A stretch of DNA of 57,131 nucleotides. Source: a virus. The notes under the pieces were generated by a model, which was given only the letters and a program-made list of their open reading frames with translations, was not told the DNA's origin and ran no database searches. The translations under genes were made by a program, and so were the position numbers. Each line of letters opens with the position of its first letter. Positions within the stretch are counted from its first letter, which is position 1. The stretch lies in the IMG/VR virus record IMGVR_UViG_3300021365_000017, positions 1-57,131 of that record. The stretch is one strand, 5' to 3'. Below are positions 48,646-56,476 of the stretch, one piece after another.

Positions 48646-49889
48646 CAGAAATCAATAGTTAGAATCTGACCGGATGCAAAAGCTTTGTCGAAGTCGCTTC
48701 TGTAAAACCGATAAGATGTAGTTACACCATAGGGGTTAGTTAAATTGTAATCTACTGGAGACTGGAAGTCGGACAGAACGTCCACACCAGCCAAGTCCAC
48801 TTTATTGAGGTTGCCAAATGAGGCCGGGTACGCAATCCAAGTATAGTTAAGTGCTGTGTCCATTGCGGCATTAGCAGTAACATTGAAGTCTGACTCAGAG
48901 CGAAGGGCATTGAAGGCAGTCGTAAGTCCAGAATCAAAAAGTGCTTGGGCACTAGCGTCAGAGTTGATTGCAGTTGTGGTCGAGCCACCTACCTTGAGCC
49001 TAGGTCTAAACGAAATAGTAATGCTTCCGCTGGTTATAGTTTGGTCTCCAAGCCCAGAACCCCCGTCGTCGATAGCGGTGGCTTTGTACGACACACTAGT
49101 ATTGTTACCTGTATCCTGCTCCTCTACAGATGATAAGGTCTTTGTTCCGTTTGCGTCTGAGAATCCCTGCTCAATAACACTGCTTCCTCTTAGGAACTTT
49201 ACGGAGTTGTCTGTCGTTTGAGTATTGTCTCCGATAGAAATGGTAAAAGCAGAGACCCTAATACCCTGCCCCATCTCTAGCGTTTCATTTGAGCTACGTG
49301 TACTGAATGAACCATACCCACCACCAGTCTCCTGAAGTGCTCTGGTAATAGACGACATAGAAATGTTAGTTCGATTGTACTGCTCCAACATGTTTCTAAG
49401 TACAGCCTCGATAGAAGTGCCCGCAGTTATTGGGGTAGTCATGTGCGAAAACGCAGCATCGTTATTTGAGATTGTGATAGCCGATGTAATGTTAGAGCTC
49501 ACATCACTCCATTGAGTGTTGTAGTTTACTCCGTCAATCTTTGTAAGTGCTTGACCTGCTGTTCCACCAACAGGAACACCCTGACCCGCTGCTCCGTCCT
49601 GACCATCAGTGCCGTCAGTGCCGTCAGTGCCGTCAGTGCCATTAGTACCGTTAGTGCCTGCTGGTCCCTGCGGTCCCTGCGCTCCTTGCGGACCTTGTGG
49701 TCCCTGCAATCCTTGCGCTCCAGCAGGTCCAGCACCAATAGCCCCAGCAATAGAAATAGAGTTGTCTGCTACCTGATTAACGGTAACGACTTTAGTGTCA
49801 GAACCACCATTAACAATAGACACCTTGATGATGTCACCGTGCTGGCTGGATACTTTTACATTATTAGGCTGGGTTACACTTACAGGCAT
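48645..49889 (-). CDS. Collagen-like tail fibre protein, 414 residues
   Basis: The N-terminal domain ([20 protein letters not shown]) is followed at residues about 54-105 by Gly-X-Y triplets ([20 protein letters not shown], then [15 protein letters not shown]), which form a collagen-like triple helix, a common trimeric fibre shaft. A linker [20 protein letters not shown] is shared by many phage fibres. The C-terminal beta domain (about 150-414) is probably the receptor-binding head. The Asp/Thr triplets come from a 9-nt tandem repeat. It starts 9 nt after the preceding gene. Confidence 0.8.
   Translation of the reverse strand: MPVSVTQPNNVKVSSQHGDIIKVSIVNGGSDTKVVTVNQVADNSISIAGAIGAGPAGAQGLQGPQGPQGAQGPQGPAGTNGTNGTDGTDGTDGTDGQDGAAGQGVPVGGTAGQALTKIDGVNYNTQWSDVSSNITSAITISNNDAAFSHMTTPITAGTSIEAVLRNMLEQYNRTNISMSSITRALQETGGGYGSFSTRSSNETLEMGQGIRVSAFTISIGDNTQTTDNSVKFLRGSSVIEQGFSDANGTKTLSSVEEQDTGNNTSVSYKATAIDDGGSGLGDQTITSGSITISFRPRLKVGGSTTTAINSDASAQALFDSGLTTAFNALRSESDFNVTANAAMDTALNYTWIAYPASFGNLNKVDLAGVDVLSDFQSPVDYNLTNPYGVTTSYRFYRSDFDKAFASGQILTIDF
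49605..49658 (-). repeat. 9-nt tandem repeat in the collagen-like shaft
   Basis: About six copies of a 9-bp unit (plus-strand form GTCAGTGCC, with small variants such as ATTAGTACC) lie in tandem. Gain or loss of units keeps the reading frame and would change shaft length by three residues each. Confidence 0.75.
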
Positions 49890-49898
49890 GGTGCTTCA

Positions 49899-50291
49899 TT
49901 ACGCGGTTATTGAAACATCTTCGTTCACCTTCAGTGTACCAAAAATCAAAGTAGATACAACTGCTGCTGTCTTCTGCTCGACATCATAGATGTAAAGACC
50001 TGATGGCATAGTCTTCATAACAGATGCAGCTACGGTAATGTCGATGAACTTAGCTGTTACGTCATCTGAGTCAGCCGTAACTGAAGCCGCAAAATTTACG
50101 TTGTCTGTGTTTTTCACATGGTCCCCTATGTCGGAGTGTCTAACCTCAAAGAGAAACACGTCTCCAGACTTAAAGGCTGCACCACCAGTAGAATTAGTTA
50201 CGGTGAGACGAAGAGAGAAGGTGTCCCCCTTTCTGCAAGTCACATCTACCCTTGATGAGGTGTCTAGGTTAATCTTAGTTGCGTTACTCAT
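49899..50291 (-). CDS. Beta-sandwich structural protein, 130 residues
   Basis: The start at ATG 50291 (MSNATKINLDTSSRVDVTCR) overlaps the portal stop. The sequence has strands KGDTFSLRLTVTNSTGGAAF, DVFLFEVRHSD and MPSGLYIYDVEQKTAAVVST, resembling the N-terminal domain of BppU-type baseplate proteins. It may be an attachment domain between the tail hub and the fibres encoded next to it. The family resemblance is moderate. Confidence 0.55.
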   Translation of the reverse strand: MSNATKINLDTSSRVDVTCRKGDTFSLRLTVTNSTGGAAFKSGDVFLFEVRHSDIGDHVKNTDNVNFAASVTADSDDVTAKFIDITVAASVMKTMPSGLYIYDVEQKTAAVVSTLIFGTLKVNEDVSITA

Positions 50292-52737
50292 CTCCAAAAA
50301 TCTCGTTGATTACTTCTTGATTCATTCCATCCTGCTTACCCTCAAGCTCACCGCGATTGCCTTGGCGTTGAGAGATAAGCTTTGATTGCTCAACAGCTTG
50401 TTTCTCTACTCTTTTGTCCTTGCGGTCCTCTTTTAGGGTTTCAATCTTTTCTCTAAACTCCTTGTCGTCAGCTTTAAAACCGAGACTTGCTTGAGCTCTA
50501 ATCATCTCAAGTTCTTTTCTCATCTGGTGCAATGCAGCAGCAACCTGTACTTCGACCTGACCCTTGAGTTGAATCTTCTGTACCTCAACCTGAGCCTCTA
50601 CCTGCATTTTTTGCATTTCACTCTGGGCGGCCACCTGAGAAGCCTGTGCATTTGCTTGAGCCTGCGCCTGCATATTCTGCTGCTGTTGACGCTGAAGCAT
50701 CTGCATGCGCTTCTTTCTTTTTACAGCAAGCAGTCTTTGAGCTTGGTCAATATCCTTAACCTGTCTGATTGCCATAGCGTCTTCAAGGTCAATCTCTTTT
50801 TGCGCTAGAGTAGCTTGAACATTTTGCTCAAGGAAGATGCGGTCATCGTCAGACATTTCTTGGACGACCATAACACCAAAGTTATACATAGGTAGGTTCT
50901 CAAAACTCTGAAGTACACCCATGCTCTTTTCACCTACAGCTTTCTCATAGACCCTATACAGTACTGAGTCCGGTGGGATAACCTGCAAGCACTTTACAAT
51001 GTCTTCGCACACTCTACGGTACAAAACCATACCCGCGTTTGTAATGTCATACAGGGCATTGTTGCCTGCGGCAAGAGCCTGTTGCCTCACCCCAACCAAA
51101 GCATCACCCTTAGGTGTACTTGCATCCATCACCTCGTTGATTCCTGTCGCATCACGAATCATGCGTAAGTAGTGGTTGTATAGATTGATGTACTCGTTGA
51201 TGTTTCGAATGTTGTTTTCTATTGAGCGGATAGGAGGATTTTGAAACCCACCCTCTGGGTTCTTACTTCTATAGTAGAACACACCAGTCTGCTCGTAGAT
51301 GTCTTGAATCTCTAATGGCTGTAAATCACCACCTCGTCCAAGCTGTACATTCTCAAGCCCCTCAATATCAACCAAGATTCCGTCCGGCTTAGCCTTAGCT
51401 ACAGCTTGCTGAATCTTCAGGTGTGTTAGCTGTAGTTGGTCAGCGAATCCAATAACGCTTCCAACAATGGACTTAGGCCGCATGCGACGGATGTTTGTAC
51501 AGGCAACACTGTAAGAAAGCCTAGCCTTGGTAAGGTCGTGTACATTCTTGGGCACATTCTTCTTCATGCCGTATCCAAAAATCATGCTAGTCCCGACGAC
51601 GTAACACCCGCCGTAGATGGTTTGATTCTCCATCTTGTATGGCTGCCTGTCATACACAGAGCCAGCTGACTCCTTGTACTCACCACCCTTAAAGTAGAAA
51701 CCAGTATTCCCGAACTGGGACTCCTTGCTTTCGTAATACACGCAGTCAACAGACAGGAACTCAAAGTCCATGATGTCTATTAGATAGTCGTCGTATCCAT
51801 GGGTGTAGCCACCGGCTCCCCTATCGTAACTCTTTACACCAAACAGACTTTTATCGTTGTACTTCTTGCCCATTACCCCCTTGGCAATCTCCTCATACTG
51901 AGATTCAGTGAGCTCATCTCCAGCCATTCGCTTCAACTCCTGAATGCTAATTCTTTTAATGTGACCACCGTACACAATGTCAGACATCGTAGGGTCTTCT
52001 GTGTAGCTATGAAGGAATGTAGATGGGTCTACATACTTCGTGGTTATACCATAGTTGGGGTCGTTATCTCTTTTAATGACACCCATTCCACACACCACCA
52101 AATCCTCTACAGCTCTGCGATAAACTGTCTGGTCAAAGTCATTCCAATCCAACGTGAGTGAAGTAGCTAATTGAGCAGCAATCTCCGCATTCGTTTTCAT
52201 GTTTTGCTCCATGAATATCTCAGCCTCCTCTGTTGTATCCGGAAGGATGTCCGGGTCAATCTGAGGCTGAAGGCCCATTGCCTTTGCTTCCTTGAGAAGC
52301 TCTTTGTCCTCGATTGATGATTCGATAGCAGCGCGTGCCTCGTCCTTCTCACCCTTACTTACAGGGTCGATAGCATCAATAGACGGATAGGGCTTTCTAG
52401 ATAGAATCCTATTGACAACCACCTTGACAAACTTAGGTACGATAGGAACTGGGCTCCAGTCAAGATTAAGCAATGTCCCGTCTCCGTTGTTGGGGTCGAG
52501 TGCGTTTAGAATCTGCTTGTAAACAGAGCTATCTTGCGTGCCGTTTGCGTAGTCACGGTTCTTTTCAAAATCATGCAGGCGTTGCCGCAGTAAGGAACCC
52601 GAATTGTCGCTTTTCCCCCATTGACTCTCAATAGCTTTCGCATACTTTAATCCGTAAGAACGGTCTGATTTCTCTAGCGGTGACGCAAAGGGGTCAGGGA
52701 AATTACCGTACTTGTTATTTTTGCTCCCTTGGGTCAT
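50284..52737 (-). CDS. Portal protein
   Basis: An 817-residue protein starting MTQGSKNNKYGNFPDPFASP. The order is that of a podovirus-type portal: VPKFVKVVVNRILSRKPYPS in the wing region, YRRAVEDLVVCGMGVIKRDN, GITTKYVDPSTFLHSYTEDP, a long stem with LQLTHLKIQQAVAKAKPDGI, and a Gln-rich helical C-terminal barrel (LQRQQQQNMQAQAQANAQAS). Twelve copies form the DNA channel at one capsid vertex. It follows terminase, as usual. The ATG at 52737 is preferred over a TTG that lies inside the promoter box; the box is 24 nt upstream. Confidence 0.85.
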   Translation of the reverse strand: MTQGSKNNKYGNFPDPFASPLEKSDRSYGLKYAKAIESQWGKSDNSGSLLRQRLHDFEKNRDYANGTQDSSVYKQILNALDPNNGDGTLLNLDWSPVPIVPKFVKVVVNRILSRKPYPSIDAIDPVSKGEKDEARAAIESSIEDKELLKEAKAMGLQPQIDPDILPDTTEEAEIFMEQNMKTNAEIAAQLATSLTLDWNDFDQTVYRRAVEDLVVCGMGVIKRDNDPNYGITTKYVDPSTFLHSYTEDPTMSDIVYGGHIKRISIQELKRMAGDELTESQYEEIAKGVMGKKYNDKSLFGVKSYDRGAGGYTHGYDDYLIDIMDFEFLSVDCVYYESKESQFGNTGFYFKGGEYKESAGSVYDRQPYKMENQTIYGGCYVVGTSMIFGYGMKKNVPKNVHDLTKARLSYSVACTNIRRMRPKSIVGSVIGFADQLQLTHLKIQQAVAKAKPDGILVDIEGLENVQLGRGGDLQPLEIQDIYEQTGVFYYRSKNPEGGFQNPPIRSIENNIRNINEYINLYNHYLRMIRDATGINEVMDASTPKGDALVGVRQQALAAGNNALYDITNAGMVLYRRVCEDIVKCLQVIPPDSVLYRVYEKAVGEKSMGVLQSFENLPMYNFGVMVVQEMSDDDRIFLEQNVQATLAQKEIDLEDAMAIRQVKDIDQAQRLLAVKRKKRMQMLQRQQQQNMQAQAQANAQASQVAAQSEMQKMQVEAQVEVQKIQLKGQVEVQVAAALHQMRKELEMIRAQASLGFKADDKEFREKIETLKEDRKDKRVEKQAVEQSKLISQRQGNRGELEGKQDGMNQEVINEIFGDE

Positions 52738-52761
52738 GAAATAATTTGTTGGACTCAAGTG

Positions 52762-52769
52762 CAAATATA
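52762..52769 (-). promoter_or_regulatory. -7 promoter element TATATTTG before portal
   Basis: Exact TAnnTTTG match on the minus strand, 24 nt before the portal ATG at 52737 and just after the terminase stop. The leader contains ACAAATTATTTCATG, similar to the early leader motif. Confidence 0.6.
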
Positions 52770-52786
52770 GTGATATGCGGCAAGCC

Positions 52787-54901
52787 TTAGGTCAGCTTGT
52801 ATCTTCTGAAGAAAACCTTATCCTCAAGCTTAGGTACTGCTTTCTTTTGCTTTACTTTTTGAGCTGCTAAAAGAGCAAGACCAGAACTGATTGATAGGTC
52901 ATACTTCGTCCTCTTGTCAATCTTAAATCCAATCCAGTCTTCCAGAGTCCTATTGAAGTACATGCGCCCGGGTTCACCCATCTCATTCAAACCAACATAC
53001 TTGTGTATGTAGTCTTCTATCGCTGATGCGTGTGCTTGAATTACATCCTGTGAATTAGAGGGAATGCCCTTAGTCTTCACGTTTGCAGATGATGACGTTG
53101 ACCTTAGGTGTTCTGGCCTGTCCATCACATACCCATCGTAACCCCTTGCCTCAAAGTGTCTTACGATACCGTACTTGTTGTTCTCTATCAGTAGTGGGTA
53201 ACCGTAGAACACAGCAGCCATAAGCACATCCTCATAGAAGATTTTTGCCATAGGTGGGCGGCTTGCGTACTCAGCTACAAACATGTTACTGGCGGCATCC
53301 ATATTGAACTTGTTGTAGATGTGGCAAGCACCCTTAGATGACCTACTGTCTACTGTAGCGTCGAGGTCGTAAGAGTCAACCCCACCACAACCCATATCGC
53401 CATTTGGTGGAACCCTCCTGTTTCTGTCCATTGACATGGTGCTCCTCTTGCTTTGCTCTGGCATCCATGAAACATACCACCTTCCTTGATGGTTTGGTAG
53501 GAACACAACCTCAGTGTCAGGTACCCCACCCTTCCATTGGAAGTTTCCCCTTACCACTGGATTAGGATACAGCGAGTCGTTGTGTTCTACCTGCTCGTAA
53601 ATCTTTCCGATGTTAAACAGGCTACCCTCTACACTATCCCTGAAGGCCTCATCTGGAGTAAACGGAAACTGCCTAATGGTTTCATTCAACTCCTTAGCAT
53701 CATTCTTCAAAGCATCTCTTTCATTCTTTAGGAATGTCTTGGAGCCAAAAGTCATGAAGTCCCCATCGAGTGTTTTAATCTCGGAGTGTGGGTCTTCGAT
53801 AATCGGGTTTCCGTGCACATCAAAGAACCCCTCTAACGATTCGTATGCCGGGATAAAAAGCCTGTAAAGTCCAGAGGCAGTTCTACCATTAGCGTTCCTC
53901 TTTGCCGGGTCTGAGTCTTTCCAAATCTGCTTGTATTGAGAGCCACCCTTGTCCATCGGGTTAACGGTGCTACCGACAAGTGCCTTGCCGACAATACGAC
54001 GACCAACAATAAGACAAGTCCTTTCAATGCGCCAAGCCTCGCGGATGTCAGAAGGCTTCTCCCATTTGCCCGCCTCGTCCATATACAGCATGTGCAGCTT
54101 CTCACCGTCGTAAGCATTGTTGGTGGTGTTCTTCCAGTTAAGCACTGTATTGAGCGCGTCACCAACATACGATGTTTTGTTGTTCTTCGTTATCCTTTTA
54201 GATGGCTCCCGAAACGCAAGCTCCATACGGGGGTTTGTGGTACCGTCTTGAATTGGTTTGAAGAAGAAAGGGTAGTGCCGAAACATCGACACCACTTTTT
54301 TCATGAAGATGTTTTCCTGAGCATCCTTACCAGTCTTCGACTGTATGCCAAGAAGCTTGTCTTTAACCTGAGTAGCTTCGTCAAGAAGAACAGAAGAGCA
54401 GATATTAGTGTAACCAGAGCGGCGACACTTAGTGTAAAGCTGGCCAATACAGCGCGGGTCAGCTTCGCACGCAGCCATGTGAAGGAAAATGTCTCTTTGG
54501 AATCCCAGATATGAGGGGTAGCCAATGTCAATCTTCGTCCACTGGAGGAGCATGTAGTGCCGCCCCGTGATAAACGTAGGCTCACCCTTATTGTAAAACC
54601 AAAAACCTTCCCTGCGCCTTCTAAACTCTTCCTCGATAAATGGACGAAACTTTTCTCGAAACTCCTTGGGCGTTTCGGCCCACTCATCCATGCTTCGAAT
54701 ACGGGACAGTTCTGCTGGCATAGGTAGCCTTTCCCACATCTGCATACTTGCCTCCAGACCTTCTCCTTTGATTCCTTTTGTTGGAGCCTTAGGAAGACCA
54801 ATGAGAATCCCACTAAGCTCCACGACATCTCCGAGCGTACCGTTGGGACAAATCTTAACAATCGGTTCTTCATAATCATCTATTTTAAATAGGGCATCCA
54901 T
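52787..54901 (-). CDS. terL: Terminase large subunit
   Basis: A 704-residue protein; the ATG at 54901 (MDALFKIDDYEEPIVKICPN) overlaps the stop of the zinc-ribbon gene (TAATG). The ATPase half has FITGRHYMLLQWTKI, a degenerate Walker A-like KCRRSGYT (near residue 157) and Walker B MLYMDEAGKW (near 270). The nuclease half begins with the acidic site GCGGVDSYDLD (near 510), with the final acidic residues further on (SNSQDVIQAHASAIEDY). It translocates DNA into the capsid and cuts it. The circularly permuted look of the genome would fit headful packaging, but that is not proved. Confidence 0.87.
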   Translation of the reverse strand: MDALFKIDDYEEPIVKICPNGTLGDVVELSGILIGLPKAPTKGIKGEGLEASMQMWERLPMPAELSRIRSMDEWAETPKEFREKFRPFIEEEFRRRREGFWFYNKGEPTFITGRHYMLLQWTKIDIGYPSYLGFQRDIFLHMAACEADPRCIGQLYTKCRRSGYTNICSSVLLDEATQVKDKLLGIQSKTGKDAQENIFMKKVVSMFRHYPFFFKPIQDGTTNPRMELAFREPSKRITKNNKTSYVGDALNTVLNWKNTTNNAYDGEKLHMLYMDEAGKWEKPSDIREAWRIERTCLIVGRRIVGKALVGSTVNPMDKGGSQYKQIWKDSDPAKRNANGRTASGLYRLFIPAYESLEGFFDVHGNPIIEDPHSEIKTLDGDFMTFGSKTFLKNERDALKNDAKELNETIRQFPFTPDEAFRDSVEGSLFNIGKIYEQVEHNDSLYPNPVVRGNFQWKGGVPDTEVVFLPNHQGRWYVSWMPEQSKRSTMSMDRNRRVPPNGDMGCGGVDSYDLDATVDSRSSKGACHIYNKFNMDAASNMFVAEYASRPPMAKIFYEDVLMAAVFYGYPLLIENNKYGIVRHFEARGYDGYVMDRPEHLRSTSSSANVKTKGIPSNSQDVIQAHASAIEDYIHKYVGLNEMGEPGRMYFNRTLEDWIGFKIDKRTKYDLSISSGLALLAAQKVKQKKAVPKLEDKVFFRRYKLT

Positions 54902-55086
54902 TACATTACTTGACCCCAATGGTTAGACTTGAAACTCGGCATGCCTGACTTAGGCTCTTTTAATTCCATGTAAGCCTCACACTTATCGCACATCACATCG
55001 TGACGCGCCTTGCCCTCTATAATCCTAATCGAGGTGTTGGTTGCTTCCTGTTCGTGGCTACAATCGCTACAGATAAACTTTGCCAT
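54901..55086 (-). CDS. Zinc-ribbon protein, 61 residues
   Basis: Two Cys pairs, FICSDCSHE and DVMCDKCEAYM, about 30 residues apart form a zinc ribbon. The C-terminus is basic (KSGMPSFKSNHWGQVM). Small zinc proteins are often found next to terminase genes; it may bind DNA or terminase. It is coupled to terL by TAATG. Confidence 0.7.
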   Translation of the reverse strand: MAKFICSDCSHEQEATNTSIRIIEGKARHDVMCDKCEAYMELKEPKSGMPSFKSNHWGQVM

Positions 55087-55088
55087 AT

Positions 55089-55379
55089 CTACTTACTAAA
55101 TTTTTCAGCAAATCCGCCAGAGTAATCTTTTTCTTGCTCAATGCTTCCGTTTGACTTCAGGTCTTTTACCATCTGCTCAAGCCGCTGTCTCTCAACCAGC
55201 AACTCCTTGCAATCAATAGCTGTTTGTTTTATGGACTGTAGTTCGGCTTTACGCGCAGAACCACCGGCCTCAGGGTCAACAGGACGCTTGACCTCATCAA
55301 TCATGTTGTCTATAGCCAGCTCCATAGACTTCATTAGCCTTTGAGCGGCACCGATGGTTGTGAACTTACTTGACGACAT
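55089..55379 (-). CDS. Small helical protein, possible terminase small subunit
   Basis: The start is taken at ATG 55379 (MSSSKFTTIGAAQRLMKSME); earlier in-frame ATGs (up to 55394) fall within the GroES-like gene end. The 96 residues are mostly helical (ELAIDNMIDEVKRPVDPEAG; DCKELLVERQRLEQMVKDLK). Size, helical content and place two genes upstream of terL agree with a small terminase, but no helix-turn-helix is certain. Confidence 0.45.
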   Translation of the reverse strand: MSSSKFTTIGAAQRLMKSMELAIDNMIDEVKRPVDPEAGGSARKAELQSIKQTAIDCKELLVERQRLEQMVKDLKSNGSIEQEKDYSGGFAEKFSK

Positions 55380-55947
55380 AGAGGACATCATCATCTGTCA
55401 TGCGATACACAATGCTATCGTCATCCAGTTTCATTTTGTAATCGCGGTCTGGTAAGAAGCCAACCACGTCTCCTTTCCTTACACCTTGTTCGACCATCCG
55501 TTTCGATGGGGTAACGACCCGAGCCTCTACCTCTTTTTTCTCTTCATGAGAAACTATGATTACACCACCCTCGGTAACCTCCTCTTCGGTAGATGATTCT
55601 ATCGGCTCAAGAAAAACCCAATCAGCGAGCATGTGCAACTCACCATTTGAGTTTCGATACGCAATAGCGTGGCTACCCCTAGGGTTTGCGTAATTCAAGA
55701 CAGCCATGTACACGCCATCGTCTATCCGTAGGTTATCACTGATAGTTACATGATGGTGAAAGAACAGGGTGTCTCCTTTCTTTACTCCGGTCTCAAAAGA
55801 ATTAGGGGCGGACAGGACTTTCCCATGACAAACACGATGCTCAAATTCATTGAACCTTGTGTCGATGTAAAGCTCCTTGCCTCCTACCGTTACAGTGCCT
55901 GTAGTTTTCTCGGGCACCTCAACGAAGAAGTGTCTTAATGATTTCAT
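55366..55947 (-). CDS. GroES-like co-chaperonin with two GroES-type halves
   Basis: A 193-residue protein, about twice the size of GroES. The first half has GKVLSAPNSFETGVKKGDTL followed by FFHHHVTISDN; the second has EARVVTPSKRMVEQGVRKGD, VVGFLPDRDYKM and ends YRMTDDDVLYVVK, the last strand typical of GroES. Phage co-chaperonins (T4 gp31 type) adapt host GroEL to fold capsid proteins. Its place in the late operon next to terminase and before capsid genes agrees with this role. It overlaps both neighbours by 4-14 nt. Confidence 0.72.
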   Translation of the reverse strand: MKSLRHFFVEVPEKTTGTVTVGGKELYIDTRFNEFEHRVCHGKVLSAPNSFETGVKKGDTLFFHHHVTISDNLRIDDGVYMAVLNYANPRGSHAIAYRNSNGELHMLADWVFLEPIESSTEEEVTEGGVIIVSHEEKKEVEARVVTPSKRMVEQGVRKGDVVGFLPDRDYKMKLDDDSIVYRMTDDDVLYVVK

Positions 55948-56180
55948 TCAAAATTACAATCGTACTCAATTAGAACAGGTTGGTTCTCAACCGTCTTCCA
56001 AATATACGTTGAATCTTCGTCCTCTAGGTAAACATGGTACCTTCTTACGTTGTACCTGTATAGTGCTGCATCGTCTTCTTTGATTGCACAAACCTTAGCT
56101 TGTCCAGCTTTCATCCCGACATAGTACGCCATTGCGTCCTTGGGGTTTGGCCCAACGACAATCTTTCTAATAAGTTGCAT
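55944..56180 (-). CDS. Unknown protein, 78 residues
   Basis: A small alpha/beta protein (IRKIVVGPNPKDAMAYYVGM; YRYNVRRYHVYLEDEDSTYI). No family recognised. It overlaps the GroES-like gene by 4 nt (ATGA), so it is co-translated with it in the late operon. Confidence 0.6.
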   Translation of the reverse strand: MQLIRKIVVGPNPKDAMAYYVGMKAGQAKVCAIKEDDAALYRYNVRRYHVYLEDEDSTYIWKTVENQPVLIEYDCNFE

Positions 56181-56184
56181 GATT

Positions 56185-56472
56185 TTAGTTTAGGTAGAAA
56201 CCTAGAAAGCCGTCTTCATCTTCGTTTTCTTCAGCACCTTGAAAGGCTTGAAACTGAAGTGTCATGAACTCCTCAAACTCTCCTGAGTCCCTACAGTTAT
56301 TTCCGTAAGTCAAACTCCAACGATTCTCCTCTTCTCCTTCCTCTTCAAGAAAACCAAAAGCAGCAGTATATACCAAGTCTCCACAGTGATTGTACTTCTT
56401 GGTAATCTCCTCGATTCTCTCCATGACCTCTGAGACTTCAGAGAACATTGCTTTCTTTAGAATATCATCCAT
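56185..56472 (-). CDS. Unknown acidic protein, 95 residues
   Basis: The start is ATG 56472 (MDDILKKAMFSEVSEVMERI), 4 nt after the upstream stop; the longer frame to 56535 would overlap it. The protein is strongly acidic (FLEEEGEEENRWSLTYGNNC; GAEENEDEDGFLGFYLN). No family recognised. It lies between the appendage gene and a small gene of the same operon. Confidence 0.55.
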   Translation of the reverse strand: MDDILKKAMFSEVSEVMERIEEITKKYNHCGDLVYTAAFGFLEEEGEEENRWSLTYGNNCRDSGEFEEFMTLQFQAFQGAEENEDEDGFLGFYLN

Positions 56473-56476
56473 GGCA

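Noticed and set aside
55936-55955. TAATTTTG box at the start of the GroES-like gene
   Set aside because: It is one base from the ATG and lies wholly within the last codons of the overlapping upstream gene, so coincidence of coding sequence is the simpler reading.
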